A DNA stretch of 64,000 nucleotides. Origin: Hemibagrus wyckioides. Taxonomy: Eukaryota; Chordata; Actinopteri; Siluriformes; Bagridae. The notes beneath the pieces are model-generated. The model saw only the letters and a list, made by a program, of their open reading frames with translations. It searched no databases and was not told the DNA's origin. The DNA is taken from contig NC_080718.1 in the NCBI RefSeq assembly GCF_019097595.1, positions 25,588,157 to 25,652,156 of the forward strand, given 5' to 3'. Shown in pieces: positions 1 to 35,085 of the stretch (the first letter of the stretch is position 1; each line of letters starts with the position of its first letter). Both the position numbers and the translations under genes were made by a program.

Positions 1-20
1 CAAATAATAAACTGTATATA

Positions 21-51
<31 letters not shown>

Positions 52-76
52 CTTTAATAAATAAATAAACTTTACC

Positions 77-82
77 TTTATT
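77..82 (-). terminator. Candidate poly(A) signal for the 293-residue gene
   Basis: The plus strand reads TTTATT, giving AATAAA on the minus strand about 230 bases past the stop codon at 313. The surroundings are very AT-rich, so a chance match is quite possible. Confidence 0.3.
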
Positions 83-312
83 CTAAGAAAATAAAATCTC
101 TAGTTGTTTTTTTTTTTTTAGATTTTTAAAAATAATTGTAATTTTTCTCATTGTAGCATAACTAATTCTATATAAAATGTGACATGGTTAATGAGTGGTA
201 TTTTTTCATTTGTTTTCATAAACACACTTTTGTGTGTACATTGATTTTCATCCTCTATTTATGTAACTGCTGCCTCGTATGATTAACAATTATGGGTGAA
301 GTTGCGTTAATG

Positions 313-1194
313 TCAAAACTCTTTCAACTGACTCACGTTCATCTTTGCTTCCAAGAAGCGCTCCTCTTTGTTTTTAGGACCTTGGTACCCTGAAAGATCT
401 ATTTTGTCAAGTTTACAGGCCTCGAGAGCTTCTATAAGGCGTTCTCTGGGGATTTTCAGAGACTTAGGTTTTGGTAAGTAAAAGATTAAACTGACCAGAT
501 CCCAGACATAAAACTTACGAGTATTCAGCTTTTGTACTTCTCCTGAAATGAACTGATACCGGTGGGTTTCACAAATGGCTTGTGCTTTCCAGATGATCTT
601 CCCATCCTGATACTGAACCCACTCACTCGCCTCAAGAAGCGGATATTCTCCAAAACGCTGGTTATCCTCAGGACTGTGAATCAGCACGGTGTACACAATC
701 TGTTGTCTGTAGGTGACGGTCTCGTACACCCTGAGAACCGGGTCTTCTCCTCCACAGTTCTGTTCTTTGTACCACTGCATCAGATCAGTGAGGGGAAACG
801 TGAAGCGATAATTGCCGTAGCGAGATTTCTTTAGTTTGAAGAGAGGTGATGTGGTGAACTTCTCCAAAAACGGCTTTTGTTCCTTCAGCTCTTGTGCCGT
901 ATTTGAGACGTTACTCTTCATATAACGTTCCTCTGCTGATCTTATTTCCCCTTTTTTAATTTTTAAGGCCCACCATGAGAACTCACTGTTAGGAGGTCTG
1001 AACTGCTCGGACTTCAGTATCCCCCTGAATCCTGTCTCCTCAGTAACATGGGTTACATCTGAAACCCAAAATTCAACTGGATGTGGGTAGGGTGGGATCT
1101 TCTTCATTAAGTACTTCCTTATGTGATCCTGAGGAGTCACTTGCTTTGTCAGTCTCCATAAACTCAAGTGCTGTCCTGTGAAGATGCGCTTCAT
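313..1194 (-). CDS. Unrecognised 293-residue protein, single open exon
   Basis: An uninterrupted 293-codon frame runs from an ATG at 1194 to a stop at 313. The composition is that of a real globular protein rather than repeat read-through: it is rich in Trp, Tyr, Lys and Glu, with no low-complexity run. Landmarks are VTEETGFRGIL near residue 50, FSWWALKIKK near residue 73, and YGNYRFTFPLTDLMQWY near residue 126. It has no signal peptide and no convincing membrane segment. It faintly recalls a multi-copy teleost family of uncharacterised intronless proteins, but I cannot name a domain or function. The 5' end is uncertain because an upstream exon could exist. An AATAAA on the minus strand lies at 77-82, about 230 bases past the stop. 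Confidence 0.6.
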   Translation of the reverse strand: MKRIFTGQHLSLWRLTKQVTPQDHIRKYLMKKIPPYPHPVEFWVSDVTHVTEETGFRGILKSEQFRPPNSEFSWWALKIKKGEIRSAEERYMKSNVSNTAQELKEQKPFLEKFTTSPLFKLKKSRYGNYRFTFPLTDLMQWYKEQNCGGEDPVLRVYETVTYRQQIVYTVLIHSPEDNQRFGEYPLLEASEWVQYQDGKIIWKAQAICETHRYQFISGEVQKLNTRKFYVWDLVSLIFYLPKPKSLKIPRERLIEALEACKLDKIDLSGYQGPKNKEERFLEAKMNVSQLKEF

Positions 1195-1397
1195 TTTTCC
1201 TCATGAATTCCCGCTCTATTGAAATTTCAAGAAGCTTTTATTGTCATTTCAACCACATATAGCTGACACAGTACATAGTGAAATGACACAACGCTTCTCC
1301 AGGACCCTGGTGCTACAGAAACAACATACAACATATAATTACAAACAACAACAACACAGAGCTAGGACAGAAGTTTGTCCTAGCTACATAATGTGCA

Positions 1398-1402
<5 letters not shown>

Positions 1403-1482
<80 letters not shown>
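1403..1482. repeat. (TA)40 microsatellite
   Basis: A pure TA dinucleotide run of about 80 bp. Open frames across it (Ile-Tyr repeats) are artefacts. Confidence 0.97.
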
Positions 1483-1485
<3 letters not shown>

Positions 1486-1560
1486 GTGAGCCTTTGCAGG
1501 GGCATAATGCTATTTTATATCTAAATGATAAATGAGCTAAATGAGCCCTGCAAAGGCTCA
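1486..1560. repeat. Inverted repeat with 16-bp perfect arms beside the TA run
   Basis: GTGAGCCTTTGCAGGG at 1486-1501 is the exact reverse complement of CCCTGCAAAGGCTCAC at 1545-1560, separated by 43 AT-rich bases. It abuts the TA microsatellite. It resembles a tiny fold-back or MITE remnant, but I cannot assign a family. Confidence 0.75.
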
Positions 1561-1887
1561 CAAAATATATGTAAATTCATGTTATAAAGCATATAAAAAG
1601 CTAAACTTTTTACCGTTTCAGGATTCATGGTGTGGATCTGATGTAATCAGTACACTCAGTACATTCTGATGAGTGTACTGACCAGCGCTTCCTTTATATT
1701 ATGCTGTTATACCACCCATTCAAGGCAACCTGGAAATGGACACTTATTGGGCAATGACAGGATTTCTCAATACAAGGATTTAAAAACTTTACTACTTGAA
1801 AAAAACACACATCAATTTCAGTGCAGGAAAGCCTGTGGATTTCAGAACTGCATATATATTTAGTAGAAAGTGTTCAAATGTGCCTAT

Positions 1888-2365
1888 GTGAAGGCTTATC
1901 TCAGGTCATGCACATTGCCCTGATTGTAAACAAGAGCATTTTTCATTCTAAACAAAAATGATATACCCCTAGAAATGAGTGAAAATACCAGAATGTATAT
2001 TGACAAGCCACAAAGCTTCTGGGGGAGTGTCCTTTGGACAGATGAGACAAAACTGGAGTTTTGTCTCCAAGAATGGCTAAGAACAACACATTAGACTATT
2101 CCAAAGTGGCCATGGAGTGGGCCAAAATACCTGTGGACAGATCTGATTTTTATTAGTCAATTTTAAAGTACAGGTTTATTTATTATTACTTTTGTCAGTT
2201 TCAAGTTATTTCAGTGACCACTGTGGGTGCCAACAGTTCCGTTCATGTGTGTATGAAACGGATTTCTTAACCTTGGTTTGCGGCTTGTTTCCTGTTATCA
2301 TGGACACGCCCCTTCATTTATCATCCTGTGTGGTTATCTCTGCTAGGAATAAAAAGGGGAAGAAT
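1888..2365. mobile_element. Internally deleted Tc1/mariner-like remnant (copy A)
   Basis: This stretch repeats pieces of the element at 3075-4490 in the same order: the segment with ATTGCCCTGATTGTAAACAA, the transposase piece containing TGGACAGATGAGACAAAACT (first catalytic Asp in a WTDET context), and the right flank with TTTCAAGTTATTTCAGTGAC. The intervening coding parts are missing, so it is a deletion derivative. Confidence 0.7.
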
Positions 2366-3074
2366 TGCAGAAATCACCATAGACAGATTTTTTTTGTGTA
2401 TTAAAAATTTGTGCATTGTCCCATAAACGGAATTCTTGTGCATTATAAATGTTTCCCTGTGGAGGAAGTGTAAAAACTTACTAGTTAATAAAGTAGGATA
2501 AAAAAGGTACATCTCATCTCATGAGTAACATCTGATTATAAGTCAGTTATTACTCCATCCCTCATCTGATTCTGACATAATGGCATGGGTTTGGGTTATG
2601 AATCAAAGCTTTAAATATCACAGACACACACAATCCAGTCAGCTTTACTAATACTAATAATAAATAATAAATATTTCATGCTTAAATGATTTAAAAACAT
2701 ACAGATTCTTTAAGATTATGTATCTGGTTTATTACTTAAAATCATCAAAATAATTTCAATCAGTCAAATATTTTTTACAGTGTTTAACTAGATTACAAAA
2801 TAAACAGATTGTCTATGTGTAGAAATACCCTGTGTATAAAAAGGATAAATCATTTTAAAAAATCATAAATTACAAAAATCAATAAAAAAGAAAACATTCA
2901 GGTCATATAGTATTTAAAGCTGATTGTGGAATTATGAAGCTCATCGATTTTGAAGAAAATATGGCCTTTGTAGGACTGTTACATGATGCAGTTCATTTTA
3001 GAGAACTCTAAAGAAACTTTAGACAGTCAAGTCATTCCCCAAAAAAGTCAAGACATTCCCAAAAAAGTAGTCAT
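2366..3074. other. AT-rich intergenic stretch, nothing recognised
   Basis: The sequence is AT-rich with many stops in every frame. I see no exon, RNA gene or clear repeat here. Confidence 0.6.
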
Positions 3075-3208
3075 TCCATTGAAGGGTTATCTCAGGCCAT
3101 ACACATTGCCCTGATTGTAAACAAGACAATTTTTCATTCTAAACAAAATGAACTCGAACAGAACGTTCTGGATTAATTAAATAATATTAATTATTATGAA
3201 CATGTTGT

Positions 3209-3350
3209 GCCTTGTGATGGACTGGCGACCTGTCCAGGGTGACCCCTGCCTTTCGCCCAATGTGTGCTGGGATAGACTCCAGTACACCTCCGTGACCCTA
3301 ATTAGGAATAAAGCATGTAAAGACAATGGATGGATGAATGGATGAAAATG
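3209..3350 (+). mobile_element. Fish LINE/SINE 3'-tail fragment
   Basis: The block with GATGGACTGGCGACCTGTCC, GCTGGGATAGACTCCAG and a terminal (ATGG)n tail has the layout of a 3' tail that is extremely common in teleost non-LTR retrotransposons. Only the tail is present. The exact family (L2/CR1-like or RTE-like) cannot be settled by eye. Confidence 0.7.
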
Positions 3351-3387
3351 TTGCCTCTCCTCTTTCAGGCTGAAAGAGGAGAGGCAA
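3351..3387. repeat. Near-perfect 37-bp palindrome
   Basis: TTGCCTCTCCTCTTTCAG at 3351-3368 and CTGAAAGAGGAGAGGCAA at 3370-3387 are exact reverse complements around one G. It sits at the junction between the LINE-like tail and the Tc1-like element. One arm is pyrimidine-rich and the other purine-rich. Confidence 0.95.
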
Positions 3388-3388
3388 T

Positions 3389-4262
3389 ATAAAACTGGAC
3401 AAAAATGATGGTACCCCTAGAAAAGAGTGAAAATAATTTGCCCATAGGGGCATGTTAAACAAAAGTGTGTTCTGTAATTAGCATCAAAGGTGTCTTCAAA
3501 CTTGTAATCCGTCAGTTTTGCTTATTTAAAAAGGGTGAAAAGTCGTCACTGTTTGGTTATCATGGTGTGCACCACACTAAGCATGGAGCACAGAAAGCTA
3601 AGGAGAGAGCTGTCTCAGGAAATTAGACGGAAAATTATAGACAGGTTAAAGGTAAGGGCTTCCTGTGACTAAAGTTGCTCAGAAGTTTATGGTCCATGAG
3701 ACTGTAGCCAACCCCCATGGACATGGCCGCAAGAGGAAAATTGATAACAAATTGAAGAGACAGAAATATGAAAGGTAACCAACAAACTCTAAGGTCAAGC
3801 TACATCAGTGTCAGATCGCACCATCCGTCACTGTTTGAGCCAAAGTGGACTTGATGGAAGACGATTGAGGAAGACTCCAACGTTGAAAAGCAAATGATAA
3901 AAAAACAGACTGAAATTTACCAGAATGCATATTGACAAGCCACAAAGCTTCTGGGGGAATGTCCTTTGGACAGATGAGACAAAACTGAAGATTTATCTTC
4001 AAAAATGGCTAAGAACAAAACATTAGACTACTCTGAAGTGGCCTTCTATGAGCGCTGATCTAGATCCTACTGAACGTCTGTGGAAAGAGCGGAAACCTGC
4101 AGTGTGGAGAAGACACCCTTCAAACCTGAGACATGGAGTGGGCCAAAATACCTGCGGACAGGAGCAGAAGTCTCATCGAGAGACTCTAGTTTGCAGTGAT
4201 TGCCTCAAAAGGTTGTGCAACAAAATATTAAGTTGAGGGTACCATAAATTTTTGTCCAGACC
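3389..4262 (+). mobile_element. Degenerate Tc1/mariner-like transposon (copy B)
   Basis: Inverted ends match: CTGGACAAAAATGATGGTAC near 3395 pairs with GGTACCATAAATTTTTGTCC near 4238. Between them are remains of a Tc1-type transposase read on the plus strand: an N-terminal part beginning near 3570, and the catalytic context F-W-G-N-V-L-W-T-D-E-T-K near 3945-3985. Stops and frameshifts break the frame and most of the C-terminal half is missing. Flanking sequence from about 3075 and up to about 4490 is shared with copy A, so the repeated unit is larger than the element core. It cannot encode an active transposase. Confidence 0.75.
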
Positions 4263-4855
4263 AGTTTCATTAGTTTCGTTTTTTTGCTTTTGCTACAATT
4301 TAAAAGCAATGTCTGATTTTTATTAGGTCAGTTTTAAAGTACTGGTTAATTTATTATTACTTTTGTCAGTTTCAAGTTATTTCAGTGACCACTGTGGGTG
4401 CCAACACATTCACGTGTGTATGAAACAGATTTCTTAACCTTCCTGTTATCACGGACACACCCCTTCCTTCATCATCCTGTGTGCTTATCTAAATCTAAAA
4501 TCCAAAAAAGCAGCCATGTCAATCTACAGTATTTAATTTTGAATTTAATAATAATAATAAATAACAATAAAAAAAAAGTTATATAATTTGAGGATTTGTG
4601 TAGAAAGTTTGTGTAACATTAAAAAGAGGAACCGTGTTGAGAGAAGCCAGGATGAATCATGTGACATTAAATCATTTGCAGAAGGTTTATAGATGGTTTA
4701 TGTATATTTCGTATAACAGCTTTATATGCTCTACACATAAAAGAGCATGAAAGGGTTCATATTAATATAAAGCTAGAATTATAATCTTTAAAATGTCTGG
4801 TCTGTCTTCATGAACCGGCAAAGAATTCACGACATACCTTTGTCCTTTAAACAGC

Positions 4856-4861
4856 TTTATT
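4856..4861 (-). terminator. pygb: Candidate pygb poly(A) signal
   Basis: The plus strand reads TTTATT, giving AATAAA on the minus strand 720 bases past the pygb stop codon. It would define a 3' UTR of about 740 bases (roughly 4840-5580) that has no coding potential beyond chance and contains several GCTAGC-like words. Confidence 0.5.
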
Positions 4862-5580
4862 CTTTTAACACAAGTGTCGCACTTCATACAGAACTCATGG
4901 AAAGAAAAGACGCGTACACACATTATAGAACAGATATGATGATTACAACAGGCTTGTGTACACAGACATTTTAGCTAGCGTCTCCGTTTGCTAAGTGCAG
5001 TGCTAATTAAACAGCGCTCTATATTTAACAAAGAAAATCCAACAAGGAGAGATGCTGTATATGATGACAGCGTCCATGCTAATCACAAGATTTAAGCTAG
5101 CATCTCCTAAATGCTAACTGCGCTGAATGATCTCCAAAATGTAAGCGCCAAGATATGCTAACCACTACAACAAGGGTTATTGCTAAATTGCTAACTGTAC
5201 CGAGTTGGATAATTGCTAGCAGAGCTAAATATGATCTAGTTGCAGTTGCTGGGTCAGAATTTAATGCATTTGTTCCATTGTTGTTTTGTAAAATTGCATA
5301 ATTAGGCACCAGAAAGGACAGTTTTCTGTCAGAGAAATTTCTAGTCTTAACTTTTGTCTTAATTTTGCGTTTAATGTCCTTTCTAGCTTCCAGGCACAAA
5401 AGGTTTTGAAATGTTACACACAGACAGTATTAAAGAGGAGGAAGGCGGACATCAGTGTAGCCACAGATACACACTGGATAATCTATCAGCTATGGGAAAC
5501 AAGGAGATCCTCAAATCTGTTAATCTTAACCATCAAACAGAACCAATCACATTGCAGCATTAAAGAATGAAGCCCCCATT

Positions 5581-29498
<23,918 letters not shown>

Positions 29499-29645
29499 GT
29501 CGGGAGAGGAGAGGAGAGGAGAGGAGAGCAGAGCAGAGGAGAGGAGAGGAGAGGAGAGGAGAGCAGAGCAGAGCAGAGCAGAGCAGAGACACCGGGGAGA
29601 TGGAAGGAAACCGAGGCAGAAGAAATCCAGCTGAGAGTAAACTTC
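29499..29645 (-). promoter_or_regulatory. pygb: pygb 5' leader with pyrimidine repeat
   Basis: On the gene strand the 85 bases before the ATG are almost pure CTCTC and CTGCT repeats (GGAGA and GCAGA on plus, 29507-29590). CpG-rich sequence continues to about 29700 with a GGGGCGTG box near 29683. I see no TATA box. The transcription start is not determinable, but a CpG-type promoter is likely. Confidence 0.5.
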
Positions 29646-30178
29646 CACTCTGGTCTGCAGAGACGAGACACGCCCCTAATGTCAACTAGGGGCGAGGGAT
29701 GGGAGGTGCTTAGCGCCTGGGCGGCGCTCTGATTTGATAGGCGAGCTGTTTTCTGATAGGCTGATCGACACGTCAATCACACTCCATTAGACAAAATACG
29801 GAAATTAATGGCGAGAAAAAACACCACCACCAACATAATAATAATAATAATAATAATAACATATTTTATTAACATATAACTTTTCATTTTGAATGCTTTC
29901 TGAATTATTAAAAAAAATAAGCTGTAAACAAAGGAAAAAATAATAAAACAATATGTACACAGATTTAATTTGAAAATTAAATATTATTATATTATATTAT
30001 AGGAAAAACATTGTGCAAAAAGCATATTTAATTCTCAGAAATCATGGTTTAGCCTCATTTATGTCTTGTGAAAAAAATAAAATAAATAAAAATAATTAAT
30101 AAATAAATAATAAATAAATAAAGTGCAAAAAATCTAATTGCAACACAATGGCCAACAATTATTCATGATTTTGCCTTA

Positions 30179-30180
<2 letters not shown>

Positions 30181-30245
<65 letters not shown>
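30181..30245. repeat. (TA)32 microsatellite
   Basis: A pure TA run followed by degenerate ATATA to about 30330. Confidence 0.95.
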
Positions 30246-30252
<7 letters not shown>

Positions 30253-31098
30253 AAATATACAAATAATATATATTTATATATAAAATATATAATAAAATAT
30301 ATAAATAATATATATAAGGCATATATATATTTATAAACCATGATTTCTGAGAATTAAATATGCTTTTTGCACAATGTTTTTCCTGGTAGTTTTTTAGCAT
30401 CCCTTCTTTGCCATGTTAGCAACATTAGCCTTGTCACTCCAGTGGAAAAACTAAAAGCAAACATACCCCATGTCTTGGCTGATGGATTACATTTGGGGTA
30501 AAAGAGTAATGCCATGTAAACACCAGGAACTTCAAACCACAAGCAAATTGTGAAGATGTGCTTGGATTATGGAGATCAGGCTGCACTGAGAGAACTGAGG
30601 GAATATTCTCGGTAATGAGCTCACTGTCTTAATAAGTTCATTTTAATCAGATACTAACATCAAATATCTGTCTTGGGACATTTAGAGTTACTTTCTATTA
30701 TCCACACATAAAGAATTTGCACCTTCTACACTACTTTATTACTTCTAATGATTGCTAATGAGCATTACACTTTATTAAAAAAACAAACAAAAAAACAAAT
30801 GGTCCCAGAAAGATCTAGGGTATCTTCAGACTGTTTTACTATCAAAACATTAAATTGAACAAAAACATTAATCAAATTTAATCTCCTGACATCTTCATTT
30901 AATTAGTGCAACTTATACCCTTTCATGTTCAGTGTCCACACTCACAGGCCACTCATTTAAGGCTGTTTATAAAAATATATATGATATAAATCACCTCCAA
31001 ACAACTAATTACACCATTTAACCATTTAGTGTAGTCTTCTCAATTCGGTCAGGACATCTCAGGCATTTCTATACAAACCATACACAAAAAGCCTTCTC

Positions 31099-31318
31099 AA
31101 GTTAAATAAATAAAAAAATAAATGAACAAAATAAATAAATGAGTGAATAAATAGATAAATAAATGAATGAATGAATGAATGAATACATGAATACATAAAT
31201 AAATACATAAATAAATGAATGAAAGAATGAATAAACGAACAAACGAATGAATGAATAAATGAATGAATGGATAAATGAATGAATGAATGAACAAACGAAT
31301 GAATGAATGAAGGTTAGA
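31099..31318. repeat. (TGAA/TAAA)n tetranucleotide array
   Basis: About 220 bp of AATGAATGAATGA and AAATAAATA units. Confidence 0.92.
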
Positions 31319-32161
31319 CATTATATAACTTCAAACTAACTAATTTTTTAAATCCCATTTTAACAATCTGATATCCTTTAATGCTAGCTGACTTCAGCTA
31401 CAATTAATTTAAGCCTTTTATGCAATTATTGGGTAGTAAAACCCTCTAAAAATCATTTATTCATGAAAGGGTTAAAACATGAAACATTGTGAAGCATTGA
31501 AACAGATTCACTTTCACAAGGTGAGAATTGAGTCACGTGACCTCATAAGTCGGGTTCTTTCTCCTGATTGGTTAGGTTTTTTTTTGTTTTTTTTAAACCG
31601 ATTCACCTGTGCAGGTGAGAGTGAGGTATGTCATTAGAAGGTAAACTGGTGAAGAGTGATTGAAACACTGAGGCAAAGGGGAAATTAAGTCTCATATACA
31701 GTTTTCTACAAACGTAAGTTTATAAAAATGACTTTTAAGCTGAAGATTTGGACTTTTTTTTGGTGTGTATGTAACACTGATGATTAATTCATTGCTGTTA
31801 AATAATTTAGTTTACACTTGAGTTTAACGTGTGTCTGGGTGAGAGTGTCTGTCCTGGGAGGTTGTGCTCATGTTGCTTGGTTTGTATTCAGTAAAATGTG
31901 ATGAGCAAGAACTGAAAAGATCCATAATTTTTGTTTGGATGTTTTAATACTGAAGAGATCTTTTTGGATTGTCTTTCTAGCAAAATGGCTGCAAAGAGTC
32001 TTGATACATCAATTTTGCTTTCAGTATAAACACTTAGGTCTCCAACACAACCCTTAACAAACAGCGGCTTAGATTTCATGGCCATGTTTACGTTGCTGTT
32101 TCTTAGTTTCCTGTTGTCATATTAACATAGTTTGCCATGTTGTTGCAGTTAGATGCAAGTA

Positions 32162-32934
32162 CACTATTGCCAAAAGTTTTGGGACACCCCTCCAAATCAT
32201 TGAATTTAGGTGGTGTTTTTCAGGGCTTGGGCTCGGCCCCTTAGTTTCAGTGAAAGGAACTCTTAATGCTTCAACATGCCAAGACAATTTCATGCTCCCA
32301 ACTTTGTGGGAACAGTTTGGGGATGACCCCTTCCTTTTCCAACATGACTGCACACCAGTGCACAAAGCAAGGTCTATAAAGACATGGATGAGTGAGGTTG
32401 GTGTGGAGGAACTTGACTGGCCTGACTTCAACTTGATAGAACACTTTTGGGATGAATTAGAGCGGATTGCAAGCCAGACCTTCTCGTCCAGCATCAATGC
32501 CTGACCTCACAAATGTCAAAAATTCCCATAAACACACTCCTAAACCTTGTGGAAAGTCTTCCCAGAAGAGTTGAAGCTGTTATAGCTGCAAAGGGTGGGC
32601 CAACTCCATATTACATTCATGTGCATGTAAAGGCAGACATCCCAGTTTTGGCCTGGCTCACAGTCTCTGCTCTAATTCATCCCAAAGGTTTTCTATCAGG
32701 TTGAGGTCAGGACTCAAGTTTCCTCCACACCAAACTCACGCATTCTTGTCCTTATGGACCTTGCTTTGTGCACTGGTGTGCAGTCATGTTGGAACAGGAA
32801 ACACAAAGAAACTGTCCAAAATGTCTTGGTATGCTGAAGCATTAAGAGTTTCTTTCACTTGGACTAAGGGGCCGAGCCCAACACCTAAAATCAATGATTT
32901 GGAGGGGTGTCCCAAAACTTCTGCCAATATAGTT
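32162..32934. mobile_element. Fold-back Tc1-like element with inverted transposase halves
   Basis: The ends CACTATTGCCAAAAGTTTTG and TTCTGCCAATATAG are inverted and flanked by TA (32160-32161, 32935-32936). The left half, plus strand, encodes the C-terminal transposase part, with FLFQHDCTPVHKARSIKTWM and LIEHFWDELER. The right half carries the same region on the minus strand (around 32650-32800). The element is therefore two partial copies joined head to head. Confidence 0.85.
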
Positions 32935-33365
32935 TATATTCACCATGGTATTGTAAGAAATGTAATTCCCACCACTGAATGCATTCTGTGCTATATGGTT
33001 TGGTTGTGTGATGAAAATCTGCTGCCATTTTCTGGTATTGTTTTCTGACACTTGGGCTCTGATTGTACAGAAAAATGATCGCTTCAAACTGTAACATCAA
33101 AATTCGCACCACTCTTGTGCAATCTGGTCAGCTAAAGTGAGTAGCATCACATCTGGGGTCTACCACATTTTTAATCACACAGCTAATTTGTCACTTGGGT
33201 TAAACACTGAGTGATCAAAGCTGCAATATTCACAGTGCAAAATATTACAGTAAAGATGACAAAACCCCAAAGGGCCATAAAATACCTTCTAAACAAGCCA
33301 AACTTGTCTAAAGTGACCAAATCTCTAATGATTATTTGTTTCTTTATGTTGTCTTGTTCTTCCAG

Positions 33366-33468
33366 ATGTGCCCTTGATGCTTTCAGTATAGATCTTTTTA
33401 ATTTCGCTTCATCTTCCGAGAGCAGACAAAGCAGTCAGAGCAGCACTTGTACAGCGAACGGTCCAGGG
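33366..33468 (+). promoter_or_regulatory. banf1: banf1 5' leader exon segment with short upstream ORFs
   Basis: An acceptor TTCTTCCAG ends at 33365, with a second possible one, CTTTCAG, at 33386. If the first is used, two tiny upstream ORFs precede the start: ATG at 33366 (three codons) and ATG at 33377 (four codons). Which acceptor is real is not visible from sequence. Confidence 0.4.
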
Positions 33469-34413
33469 ATGTCCACCACCTCTCAGAAGCACAGAGACTT
33501 CGTGGCTGAGCCCATGGGGGATAAACCGGTCACTGCTCTGTCGGGCATCGGGGACGTTCTGGGGAAGAAGCTGACAGAGCAGGGCTTTGACAAAGTGAGC
33601 TTCATGACTGGCTACGCAATGATGTTGGGTAAAGACGTTGTGGGCTTGTTAGAGTTCTCCTGTCTTGTTCCTCACTCTGTGGCTTCCTCAAAGAGTGTTT
33701 AAGCATTCTTTCTAACTTCCTAAAAAGTGTCTACTCACTCTTTTCAGAAAGCAAAGCCTTTTAATTATTCTATTCACCACGTCCCTCGTAGATGTACTGG
33801 TTATCTCTGATTAAATTTCTGTCTCTGTTGGGAAGCCAGGTGATGTTTGGACAGAAATAAATGAAATGTACATAGAAGCTGCAAAAATCTTTAAATCGGC
33901 CCAATCCGATAGATTTGCCTTGCTCATGAGCTTAAGCTAAATACGATTTGCAAATGTATTCATATTTAAAAGCAGAGCTGTTAGCAAAACAGAACACGAA
34001 ACATGTTCAATGCAAGCTAGGAAACGAAATCCAACTCCAGTGCCAGTGAGCTGTGGTCAGTGATGACGGCTCAGATAACAGTAACAATAATAGTGCTGGG
34101 ATAAAGCGTCTGAAAGCTTAGATCTTATTATTTGGGTTTTTTTAAGTTGCATTAAGGAGAGATGACCTCCTGAAGGTCCTGTTGAATAATAAGCTCTTCA
34201 CCTGTAAATGACAGACATGCTATAGACCTCGGATACTTGATACTAATCGGTGGCTCTATGTTTCAGGCATTTGTAGTGTTGGGTCAGTTCCTTTTGCTGA
34301 GGAAGGACTGTGAACTCTTCTCTGAGTGGCTGAAGGACACCAGCGGGGCAAATTCGAGGCAAGCGGCCTCCTGTTCACAGTGTCTGGCTGAATGGTGTGA
34401 CGCTTTTCTCTGA
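33469..34413 (+). CDS. banf1: Barrier-to-autointegration factor, two coding exons
   Basis: Exons 33469-33594 and 34267-34413, GT-AG, phase 0, give 90 residues. BAF is a small dimeric protein that binds double-stranded DNA and LEM-domain proteins, shaping post-mitotic nuclear envelope assembly and chromatin. The start [20 protein letters not shown] matches the family, with the N-terminal Ser/Thr cluster phosphorylated by VRK kinases. The helix-hairpin-helix [10 protein letters not shown] follows, and the end is [10 protein letters not shown]. It is one residue longer than the human protein (89) because of an extra Ser or Thr after Met. The gene lies on the opposite strand to pygb and entpd6. 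No intact second copy is seen. Confidence 0.95.
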
Positions 34414-34559
34414 ATCCGGTGGCATTGTCCTTCCTTTCAGTAATTTAATTTCTTGTGTCATCAAGGAACAGGTTAAACCTTTGAACAAACATCATCTATA
34501 TATTTGTCATTCATTAGTACTGATGTATTTGATGTTATGTAAATGCATGGATTATTCTT

Positions 34560-34592
34560 AATAAAATATGAAAATACTTTGAAAAGAATAAA
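34560..34592 (+). terminator. banf1: Two candidate banf1 poly(A) signals
   Basis: AATAAA at 34560-34565 and again at 34587-34592, about 150-180 bases past the stop codon, in a normal position for a short 3' UTR. Confidence 0.7.
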
Positions 34593-34599
34593 GTTTGGA

Positions 34600-35080
34600 G
34601 AAGATTTTTAGCAGGTTTCAGTGACTTAACCCCATGATGATTTGCCACACGGTTTGGAAAAACCTACAAATGACCAATAAAGTAAATTGGAATCTGTGTG
34701 TCAAGGAAACCAGCTGCCATACTGTTCTGTGTTCAACATCTTACATTTTAAAGATGAGCTTGATTTTATCCTTACGAATGAAACCTGGGCAAGTTGGAAC
34801 AGGCAAAATACCGAAATGAGGAAATGCACAGGATTCAGAAATGCTGCTGCTGCATGTCCTTAAACGTTGCAACAGTTCAGTCTGAAAGTATCGGCAGTTG
34901 TATAGCAAAAAGCTTGCTGTCTCAATACTTTTGGACTGTATGTGTCAAATTAATGCGGTCACAAGATCACTTCTTTACTCACACACCTTGGATACTAGGG
35001 ATTGTATGTCTTTTATATTGCTTTTATGTTAAGCTCGTATTTAGTTATCAGAATAGCAAATGATATACACAATAGTATAT
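34600..35080. other. Intergenic stretch, nothing recognised
   Basis: Unique sequence without a supported exon or a recognisable repeat. Confidence 0.5.
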
Positions 35081-35085
35081 GCATA

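Larger units (their letters stand above)
29830..32160. other. AT-rich intergenic region between pygb and banf1
   Basis: Contains an ATA trinucleotide run near 29838, a TA microsatellite at 30181-30245 and degenerate TGAA/TAAA tetranucleotides at 31099-31318. No coding exon is recognised. A GTAAGT donor-like word at 31714 could end a non-coding first exon of banf1, but this is a guess. Confidence 0.6.

Noticed and set aside
5097..5399. 100-codon minus-strand frame
   Set aside because: It lies in the presumed pygb 3' UTR, has no family likeness and no coding-type composition.
33211..33468. N-terminal extension of the banf1 protein to 163 residues
   Set aside because: The frame is open upstream by chance and crosses an intron acceptor at 33365. 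BAF proteins start at [10 protein letters not shown] and are about 90 residues long. The end of that long frame also runs into the intron.
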